The notes under the pieces were generated by a model. The model saw nothing but the letters and a program-made list of their open reading frames with translations. It made no database searches and was not told the origin of the DNA. From contig JBDTCS010000343.1 in NCBI GenBank assembly GCA_039923455.1, positions 1 to 20,966 of the forward strand: a stretch of DNA of 20,966 nt, in the 5' to 3' direction. Source of the DNA: JBDTCS01 sp039923455 (lineage in GTDB: Bacteria; Bacteroidota; Ignavibacteria; Palsa-1295). Position numbers and translations under genes: made by a program. Of this stretch, positions 15,497 to 20,966 are shown one piece after another. The stretch's first letter is position 1. Every line of letters starts with the position of its first letter.

Positions 15497-15504
15497 CGAA
15501 TATA
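15497..15504 (-). promoter_or_regulatory. Possible -7 element of sdhB
   Basis: Minus-strand TATATTCG matches the TAnnTTTG consensus at all but one position. It would give a very short leader (about 8 nt) before the sdhB ATG at 15482, so it may not be the main promoter. Confidence 0.3.
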
Positions 15505-15600
15505 AGTTTTGTTTACATTGATACTTCATTCCGTCGACACCAAATCATAGTGGCGGAATACTTCAGCTCGATAATTTAGACCATCGTAGAAATAGCAATT

Positions 15601-15620
15601 GTGTAAGCAATTGCTCACAC
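15601..15620. promoter_or_regulatory. 20-bp palindrome upstream of sdhB
   Basis: GTGTAAGCAATTGCTCACAC pairs at 9 of 10 positions between halves, around a perfect AGCAATTGCT core. An extra GCAATTG lies at 15596-15602. It is about 120 bp upstream of sdhB and after the end of the cytochrome b/molybdopterin gene. No T-tract follows on either strand, so an operator is more likely than a terminator. It does not fit Crp spacing. Confidence 0.42.
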
Positions 15621-15653
15621 TCTCATTCGAGACGATCCGTCTATATATAATTT

Positions 15654-15665
15654 CAAATATATTTG
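15654..15665. promoter_or_regulatory. CAAATATATTTG palindrome with TAnnTTTG on both strands
   Basis: This 12-bp palindrome contains TATATTTG, an exact TAnnTTTG match, on each strand. On the minus strand it could start a transcript through the 15601-15620 palindrome into sdhB, with a leader near 170 nt. The AT-rich context makes chance occurrence possible. Confidence 0.3.
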
Positions 15666-15668
15666 GGT

Positions 15669-17336
15669 TTAGATATTTGGCAGCAAATCGAAATATTCGT
15701 CGTCTTCATTCGTTCCGCCTTCGCCTTTGCCAAGATCTTTTTCGGATTCGATAAATTCAATCCGTTCGATCCATTTTACCATCTTGTATCCTAATTGATT
15801 CTCCACACGCAATCTCAACGGAGCACCATATTCCAAGCCAAGTGGTGCGCCATTCATTTCGTAGGCGAGCAGACACTCAGGCTTCAGAATGTTATCCATA
15901 CTCTGCGTATCATAGTATGCACCGCCATAGAGACCTTCGCCATACGAATAAAAGGCAACGATCTTTGCCGATGGCATTGGCTTTACGAGAGCTACAAGTG
16001 CTTTCATCGGAAGTCCTTTCCATTCGGCGATGCCCGTCCAGCCTTGAATACAATGATGCATCGTGATATGCTCGTCCTTACCAAGTGCCTCCAATTCCAC
16101 CAATGATAATTCGACAGGCCTTTCGACAAGCCCGCCAACTTTTAGTTTATAGCTCTTGAAATCCTCATCGGCCAATGCGATCCAATCTTTGCGTGTTGGC
16201 CGTTTGCCGTTCGGCCAAAAGTATGGTGAGATCTGATCCTTCGTGTAGCTCTCGTTTGGTGAGAGTTGGTTGAGCGTTGCGAGACGTAGCGGCTGAGAAA
16301 CTGACTTTTGGATATGCTGCAAAAGGCGTGGAAACTTCCATGAAGTATAGTGAGCAACCACCCAAGAGAGAAGCACCAGCGCAATGCCGATGAAGCCGAG
16401 CATCATGCCTAAGACTCCCAGATCATCCGTCCCAAGCACGATATGGTTCATGTTTCGCGCAAAGCCGGTCACTGCTACAAGTGTAACGTGTATGATGATA
16501 AACGGAATATAACTAACGAGCACAAGAAAGTGAATCGAGCGCGCTGACTGTCTGCCGCCAAAAATTCGTGCGTAACGTGGAAATCTATTTGCTAATGCTG
16601 GCGCCATGGCAATCCCGGTTAGGATGGAGAGTGGACCAAAAATAAATACCACACTGAAATAGGCTACTTGCTGTAAGGCGTTGTAACTATAAAAACCATT
16701 CGGTTCCGGCGGCAAATGGAAGTTCGCGTACAGCACGAACGTACTCCATGCTTGCGTGAGCGTTAGCCAGGAAGTCGGTACGATTCGTTTCCATTGATCT
16801 GTAACGAACAACATCGACACAAAGCCCAGACCCGTGAGGATGAATCCATACACATCGATGAAATGCCACGATCGCGCGACTCCCACGGTGTGCCGATAAC
16901 CGGGTAAACCGAAGACTGGAGAGATATATCGTGCATCATCTTTCGCAGTCCAAACGCGATCGGTAGGGACTTTGAGTGGAGTAAAACGAATCCACTCCGT
17001 CCCAGGCGTACAGTTGTCATTAAAATATAGTCGCGGATGATCCATCAAAATCGAAAGACCGCTGCGAATCAGCATCATCAAGAAGAGGAAATTAAAGAAG
17101 TGTGCATAGCGAATCCAAAATGGAAAGCCATATGGACTCGTGGCGGTAGCTTCTGTGATATTAGGGCTACCTGCGATCAAAGGCAAACCGAAAATCGAAG
17201 CCTGTACCCAAGCGATAGTGAGGAGTAGGAGTATTGGCACAACCAGCCATAAGATAAGTGATGGCCGAATCCAAATGCGAAATCTTCGATCCGCTGGGTA
17301 ATGAACTGCTTTATGGGCAGCATCAAAGGAAATCAT
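15669..17336 (-). CDS. Fused cytochrome b561 / molybdopterin oxidoreductase (sulfite oxidase family)
   Basis: A 555-residue two-part protein. Residues about 25-335 are membrane-embedded and resemble dihaem cytochrome b561, with histidines on transmembrane segments at RYAHFF (79), RSWHF (158), RSIHF (269) and IIHVT (283). Residues about 385-530 form a sulfite-oxidase-type molybdopterin domain; HHCIQGWTGIAEWKG places the Mo-ligand cysteine at 429, and GAPLRLRVENQLGYKMVKW is the typical end of the fold. The fusion mimics the YedY-YedZ pair in a single chain, exchanging electrons between quinone and a substrate outside the cytoplasmic membrane. The Moco domain has no Tat signal of its own; it would have to be exported with the membrane part, or stay cytoplasmic. 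Substrate unknown. It diverges from the YwiC-like gene across a 417-bp gap. Confidence 0.84.
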   Translation of the reverse strand: MISFDAAHKAVHYPADRRFRIWIRPSLILWLVVPILLLLTIAWVQASIFGLPLIAGSPNITEATATSPYGFPFWIRYAHFFNFLFLMMLIRSGLSILMDHPRLYFNDNCTPGTEWIRFTPLKVPTDRVWTAKDDARYISPVFGLPGYRHTVGVARSWHFIDVYGFILTGLGFVSMLFVTDQWKRIVPTSWLTLTQAWSTFVLYANFHLPPEPNGFYSYNALQQVAYFSVVFIFGPLSILTGIAMAPALANRFPRYARIFGGRQSARSIHFLVLVSYIPFIIIHVTLVAVTGFARNMNHIVLGTDDLGVLGMMLGFIGIALVLLSWVVAHYTSWKFPRLLQHIQKSVSQPLRLATLNQLSPNESYTKDQISPYFWPNGKRPTRKDWIALADEDFKSYKLKVGGLVERPVELSLVELEALGKDEHITMHHCIQGWTGIAEWKGLPMKALVALVKPMPSAKIVAFYSYGEGLYGGAYYDTQSMDNILKPECLLAYEMNGAPLGLEYGAPLRLRVENQLGYKMVKWIERIEFIESEKDLGKGEGGTNEDDEYFDLLPNI

Positions 17337-17753
17337 ACAATTCTACAAATAAAAAAACTTACCAGAACTTGACCAATTCTGAGATCGCTATTGACGAGGT
17401 AGACAGCCATTTATTAACCGTTCGCCTATCTAACGAGTGTCCGATCGGTGTCTCGTTGTCGACGCTCCACATTCTCGAGTGATGCGTCAGGTTCGCAACG
17501 CTATCTCTTCGATAGTCGCTCGGATTGTACTGTTACGAATACCGTACTCGGTTTTTTCACTGTGAGACAACTCGATCACAGTCGTATCGTAACTTCATGA
17601 TGGCTCCGAGATCCATAACATCGTAGAGCACAGGTTCCATTACCATCGTATCACAGTTATCTCCAGCTGAGAGCAGGCATGACTATTATACGGGATTTAG
17701 ACTCTCCAGCTATGGGATAGGAATATGTGAACACGTTTCCCTGTTGAATAAAT
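17337..17753. other. 417-bp divergent intergenic region, no gene seen
   Basis: Lies between the start of the cytochrome b/molybdopterin gene (-) and the start of the YwiC-like gene (+), so it should hold both promoters. I find no convincing coding frame. It contains an inverted repeat ACTGTGA-N10-TCACAGT at 17559-17582 and a third TCACAGT at 17651-17657. No clear Fnr-type box is present. Confidence 0.6.
17559..17582. promoter_or_regulatory. Inverted repeat ACTGTGA-N10-TCACAGT
   Basis: Perfect 7-bp arms in the divergent region before the YwiC-like gene. The half-site looks like Crp (TGTGA/TCACA), but the 10-bp spacer is not the 6 bp of Crp sites. The run of T lies on the wrong side for a terminator. 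Possibly an operator for one of the divergent genes. Confidence 0.35.
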
Positions 17754-18515
17754 ATGTCTAACTTTCCTTTCCCAAAAGAGCATGGAGCATACGTTGTCTT
17801 GATCGCGGCGTGGCTGCTTGGAATCATCTTTGCGCCATGTCTTGATATGATAGGAGTTGTGCTTACCTTCTCGCTCTCTGTTTCGCTTTTCCTTTTGCAG
17901 GGGCCGCTGCGCAAATTTCTTCGCTACCGGAATGCAAAAAAAAATACGTTCGATCTGCCGACACTAATTCTATCCGCGATTGGAATACTAAGTGGCCTGT
18001 TGCTGGGAATTCATTCACCTCATAGCATTCTTCTTGCCATTCCGCTCTTGCCTATTGCGTTTCTCTACCTCCTCTTTCTGAAAAAGCGGAGCACTCCGAC
18101 GCAACTGTCGTTGATCGGTTTCACTGGATTATCTCTGGCAGTACCCTTAGTCATGCTTTCATCGAACTGCACGGTGAGCATTGGAATCCTATTTAGTGTG
18201 TGGCTCTTCGCAACTCTATTCTTTTGCAGCTCAGTTTTTTGTGTGGAAGTTCGCCTTTCCGGAAAGCCTGCTATTGGGCGTGCGCTACTCTATCATTTTG
18301 GAGCGCTTGGAATCGTGGTGGGATGTGTAGTACTTGGAAAGCTTCCTTATACCGCGATTATCGTTATGAGTATTGCGCTCGCACGGATACTACTCATTTC
18401 GATATACCACGAAGTATATAGGAAGCTTCCACTTAAATACATCGGAATTCTGGAATCGATCGTCGCACTACTTGGAGTGCTCACATCCGCCGTTCCATCC
18501 ATCTTCTATTCGTGA
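17754..18515 (+). CDS. YwiC-like integral membrane protein
   Basis: A 253-residue protein with about seven to eight hydrophobic segments. The N-terminal PFPKEHGAYVVLIAAWLLG matches the (K/R)xHGA signature of YwiC-like proteins, and a later RALLYHFGALG segment fits the family. In Bacillus subtilis ywiC lies close to narK and fnr, and homologues elsewhere also occur near nitrate/nitrite respiration genes, in line with this neighbourhood. Role unknown; a transporter or a prenyltransferase-like enzyme has been considered for such folds. No strong Shine-Dalgarno is seen before the ATG. A hairpin with a T-run follows 28 bp after the stop. Confidence 0.76.
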   Translation: MSNFPFPKEHGAYVVLIAAWLLGIIFAPCLDMIGVVLTFSLSVSLFLLQGPLRKFLRYRNAKKNTFDLPTLILSAIGILSGLLLGIHSPHSILLAIPLLPIAFLYLLFLKKRSTPTQLSLIGFTGLSLAVPLVMLSSNCTVSIGILFSVWLFATLFFCSSVFCVEVRLSGKPAIGRALLYHFGALGIVVGCVVLGKLPYTAIIVMSIALARILLISIYHEVYRKLPLKYIGILESIVALLGVLTSAVPSIFYS

Positions 18516-18543
18516 AGGGAACGACGAATTCTTTCCGATGACA

Positions 18544-18568
18544 CTCACACTTGCGTGAGCATATTTTT
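18544..18568 (+). terminator. Probable intrinsic terminator of the YwiC-like gene
   Basis: CTCAC-ACTTGC-GTGAG followed by CATATTTTT, 28 bp after the stop codon. The stem is short (5 bp), so the call is tentative. Confidence 0.42.
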
Positions 18569-18626
18569 GAAACATCGAATACTGGCTGTCGCTGCTACGA
18601 ATGACTGAGTCGGATCGCCATGACTG

Positions 18627-18800
18627 CTATCTTTCAATCCGCTGCGTGCACTGACACGGATTGTCCTTTCCACCGACTGTCATATATTTGTGACACGCCT
18701 TGTCACCGAAATAAGTCTGCCGTATGAAAAATCCAGCTAAAACGAATAGAACTGTCCCGGCGATAATCCCAACGAATTTCAGATTGAGTTTATTTAGCAT
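18627..18800 (-). CDS. 57-residue membrane-anchored cysteine-containing protein, unrecognised
   Basis: Minus-strand ATG at 18800 to TAG at 18627 encodes 57 residues: a short basic N terminus (MLNKLNLK), one membrane segment (about 9-25, FVGIIAGTVLFVLAGFF), then a tail with Cys36-His37 (DKACHKYM) and a Cys49-x-Cys51 pair (NPCQC). The strongest support is the start: AAGGAG ends 6 nt before the ATG, and the ATG lies 2 nt after the stop of the 560-residue cytochrome gene, so the two are translationally linked. The tail probably faces the periplasm, where the three cysteines and histidine could bind a metal or form a disulfide. There is no CxxCH motif, so no standard c-haem. I recognise no family. 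Confidence 0.68.
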   Translation of the reverse strand: MLNKLNLKFVGIIAGTVLFVLAGFFIRQTYFGDKACHKYMTVGGKDNPCQCTQRIER

Positions 18801-18802
18801 GT

Positions 18803-20485
18803 TCATCTCCTTACGATACCGTTGGAATCGATAGCGGATGCGAACTTTGTTTTGAAATCTTTTAGATGCAAGACAGGTCTCACCTCAGGCGAGAGCGATT
18901 GCACGTAAGCTACAAGCGCCCAGCGTTCATCTTCTGATTTGAAGACATCCTTGAATGAAGGCATCGGTGTTCCATCGAGGCCGCCATTGAATGTTCGGTA
19001 GATATCTTGTGACGAGTGCCCGTTCTTGAACTGCCATTTATAGGTAAGGTCTGTGGGCTTGATCGTATTATCCCAAGTGTCCTTGAGTGTGCTCGCAGAA
19101 GGTCCATTACCGTCTCCACTCTCACCATGACATTTTGCACACTGCATTTGCGCGTATACTAGCTTACCCTGCCCGACCATCGAAGTTAGGTTTCCTGGTA
19201 CCGCTGGTATAGAAAGCATCGCCGGCTCTTTCTTGGCATTCCACGCTTCTAGGAATCTCGGCGAGAATGTGACAACATACACTGCGAGATTGTGAATGTC
19301 TTCCTTCGTGAGAAACTCTCCCCAGGCCGGCATTGTCCCACCGTTGATTCCTACACGGATGATGTGCTCAAGATCGCCGATTGTTGGGAAGGCGCCACCC
19401 ACGGTTGAACGGAATTTATAGATTCCAAGTCGGAAATCACGCGGCTTGACTTCAAAGCTCGCCGCAAGAAATCCTTTCCCATCACCTGAAACTCCATGAC
19501 AAGGAGTACACTGTTTCCGATAAAGTTCTTGTCCTGCTTTTGCGGCAGCAAATTCGCGCATGTGCGCAGGTAGTTCCGGAAGCGGTGGGTTCGGATTATA
19601 CTTCACGGCCTTTGCGACTCCTGGTTTCGTCATCCATTTACTTGTATCATCAAGGAGAAGCATCCCGCGTAAGCTGGCGTTCAGCTTATTCTTTGCCCAT
19701 CCCGACATCGATGCGAATCCCGGACCGTAGAGATCATACATTTGGAAGAATTGAAATGCCTTCGCATCGGTCAGTACTTCGCGTACTTCATGATAATAAC
19801 GCTCGAAACTATACTCAAAGGCGACACCCTGTCCGCCAATCAGATAAATCTTTTCTCTAACAGGATCAACAACGGATGCTTGATGAAATAAATAGCGATA
19901 ATATGAGCTGTTTGGACCTCCAGAATACTCCAAAAAATCTACCCATCCACCAGGCGAGGCTGTATCCATTTCGGCAAGCCTGTCTTTGACATTGATGCCA
20001 TACGTTCCGCCGTATTTTTCGAAGAACTCAGGAAATTGTGTATCCTTCCATTCATGTTCTCCGATCGTGTGACCGATCGTAAAGCCAAAGCTTGCAAGTG
20101 TGTGAGTTTCCCAACGTGAACCGGGCGCCCAATGAAAAATGATGCCTCCTTTTGGTCCGTCCCATTCAGTACCGCCATAGGCTTCGACCTGATGCTCGGC
20201 CAATTTATTATTGACGCACCAAAACACGAAGTCGAGCCATCGCGGATCGCCAGGAACGAGGGTCAGCGTCTCGCTATTGAGATCATGATCAGGATTGTAG
20301 CTCGTCCTAATACCCGCCGAACGCTTCGCCCATTCCGCCTTATCCCACGCAAATCCGCTGATGTGCTTATATTTCGATGTACCTTCATTCTGTCCCAGAA
20401 GATACGCCCCTATGCCAACGATAATTATGGCAAGAATACTTACGAGAAGCGTAAGATTTAGTCGTGATTTTCTTTCAGCAGTCAT
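18803..20485 (-). CDS. Membrane-anchored two-haem cytochrome c with unrecognised N-terminal domain
   Basis: A 560-residue protein. Residues 11-31 form an uncleaved anchor or signal segment. Residues about 40-300 form a domain I cannot place, rich in His, Trp and Tyr, with segments such as FHWAPGSRWETHTL, FTIGHTIGEHEW and YYRYLFHQASVVDP. Two class I cytochrome c domains follow: CTPCH at 326-330 with a likely axial methionine in TMPAW (385), and CAKCH at 449-453 with PMPSF (508). It should act outside the cytoplasmic membrane as an electron carrier or as the haem part of an oxidoreductase. It follows the RIC-type hemerythrin gene by 55 bp and precedes a 57-residue membrane protein gene by 2 bp, all on one strand. 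The histidine-rich N-terminal region could be a further cofactor site. Confidence 0.8.
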   Translation of the reverse strand: MTAERKSRLNLTLLVSILAIIIVGIGAYLLGQNEGTSKYKHISGFAWDKAEWAKRSAGIRTSYNPDHDLNSETLTLVPGDPRWLDFVFWCVNNKLAEHQVEAYGGTEWDGPKGGIIFHWAPGSRWETHTLASFGFTIGHTIGEHEWKDTQFPEFFEKYGGTYGINVKDRLAEMDTASPGGWVDFLEYSGGPNSSYYRYLFHQASVVDPVREKIYLIGGQGVAFEYSFERYYHEVREVLTDAKAFQFFQMYDLYGPGFASMSGWAKNKLNASLRGMLLLDDTSKWMTKPGVAKAVKYNPNPPLPELPAHMREFAAAKAGQELYRKQCTPCHGVSGDGKGFLAASFEVKPRDFRLGIYKFRSTVGGAFPTIGDLEHIIRVGINGGTMPAWGEFLTKEDIHNLAVYVVTFSPRFLEAWNAKKEPAMLSIPAVPGNLTSMVGQGKLVYAQMQCAKCHGESGDGNGPSASTLKDTWDNTIKPTDLTYKWQFKNGHSSQDIYRTFNGGLDGTPMPSFKDVFKSEDERWALVAYVQSLSPEVRPVLHLKDFKTKFASAIDSNGIVRR

Positions 20486-20540
20486 AATTTCTTACTGGGT
20501 AATGCAAATTAGTAGTTTTATCCGATTCTGCAAACGTCGT

Positions 20541-20966
20541 TTAACGAGGTTCAAGGATTGTGCCAACATCTTGATTGAGCTCTTTTTCCAGCTTTATCGC
20601 TTTTGGGAATAAAATTACATTCTCTAAAAACACGTGCTTATGAAGGTCTTTTTCGAAGGCATCCAGTTCCTGATACAAGAGCTTCATTGTGGTGCAAGCA
20701 TCTTCCGGAGGGGTAAAATCATCAAGCAATGAGCGGATGTGTGCAAGTTCTTCTCCGACAATTTCATGCTCATCGAGCATGACTGCAATCGGTGAGGCAA
20801 CACTTCCAAACGGTGCACTAGGAGACTCAATCCCTGACGAGCGGGCTCCGGCGAGTGCTTTGATGAACGGGAATAACACCTTCTCTTCGCGCAACATGTG
20901 ATTCTCGAGGGCGCTCGCTGAATTATGAAATATTGCCTCTGCTTGCAGTACTTCCGGATGCCTATC
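20541..20966 (-). CDS. RIC/YtfE/ScdA-type di-iron hemerythrin protein, 5' end outside the window
   Basis: The frame is open to the right edge, so the N-terminal part of the gene lies outside. The visible 141 residues match the hemerythrin-like domain of Repair of Iron Centres proteins: ENHMLREEKVLFPFI, then MLDEHEIVGEEL, a PPEDACTTMKLLYQELDAFE stretch and LHKHVFLENVILFPKA. These histidines and glutamates form the di-iron site. RIC proteins repair iron-sulfur clusters damaged by NO or peroxide and are commonly under DNR/NsrR-type control, which fits the NO theme of the window. The usual N-terminal ScdA_N part and any start codon cannot be seen. It is followed by the 560-residue cytochrome gene after 55 bp. 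Confidence 0.83.
   Translation of the reverse strand, partial: DRHPEVLQAEAIFHNSASALENHMLREEKVLFPFIKALAGARSSGIESPSAPFGSVASPIAVMLDEHEIVGEELAHIRSLLDDFTPPEDACTTMKLLYQELDAFEKDLHKHVFLENVILFPKAIKLEKELNQDVGTILEPR

Noticed and set aside
17559..17582. Crp binding site (TGTGA...TCACA)
   Set aside because: The spacer between half-sites is 10 bp rather than 6 bp, so it is kept only as an unassigned inverted repeat.
1..20966. CRISPR array, tRNA, rRNA, intact insertion sequence, integrase or attachment site
   Set aside because: No regularly spaced repeats with unique spacers, no cloverleaf or rRNA-like stretch and no transposase or integrase frame were seen by eye.

Overview
The window comes from a bacterial chromosome with a respiratory, nitrogen-oxide-handling lifestyle. 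Two promoter-like elements match the Bacteroidota-type -7 consensus TAnnTTTG. The mix of c-type cytochromes, DUF2249 proteins, a DUF347 membrane protein and a YwiC-like protein would suit a Bacteroidota/Chlorobi-group (Ignavibacteria or Kapabacteria-like) organism. That placement is an inference; no rRNA or other phylogenetic marker is present. No tRNA, rRNA, CRISPR array or intact insertion sequence was seen.

Region 1 (1-4314, + strand) looks like an accessory, probably defence-related, operon. It holds a 5'-truncated RhuM-family gene whose 3' end carries five 15-bp tandem repeats, then an SF2 (DEAD/DEAH-type) helicase, then a GIY-YIG nuclease that overlaps the helicase by 8 bp and has a clear Shine-Dalgarno. 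RhuM genes commonly sit in type I restriction-modification loci, so a helicase plus a separate GIY-YIG nuclease may stand in for HsdR here. This is the best candidate in the window for a poorly described system.

Region 2 (4468-10522) has a divergent DUF347 membrane protein with a CCCC-TTGT-GGGG operator-like site, then a Crp/Fnr-family regulator without an iron-sulfur cysteine cluster (DNR/NnrR-like). A TTGAC-N4-GTCAT box follows, centred about 41.5 bp upstream of the predicted transcription start set by a TATTTTTG element. Downstream lies a compact cluster: cupin, DUF2249, membrane-anchored cytochrome c, DUF1858-DUF2249-DUF2249, a 12-TM haem-copper-oxidase-like/NnrS-like protein, a DUF59 (MIP18/SufT) protein and a hemerythrin. 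Start and stop codons overlap between the cytochrome, DUF1858, 12-TM and DUF59 genes. The content suggests an NO/low-oxygen-responsive electron transfer or NO-handling module.

Region 3 (10641-15482) is a looser set of single genes: a Mug/TDG-like uracil-DNA glycosylase, a DUF488 protein with an extra C-terminal domain, an orphan NuoF, a YeaO-type DUF488 protein, a second cupin and an orphan SdhB. NuoF and SdhB both keep their cofactor ligands but lack their usual partner genes.

Region 4 (15669-20966) holds a fused cytochrome b561/molybdopterin oxidoreductase, a YwiC-like membrane protein, an unrecognised 57-residue cysteine-containing membrane protein, a 560-residue protein with two c-haem domains behind an unrecognised N-terminal domain, and the 3' part of a RIC/YtfE-type hemerythrin running off the right end.
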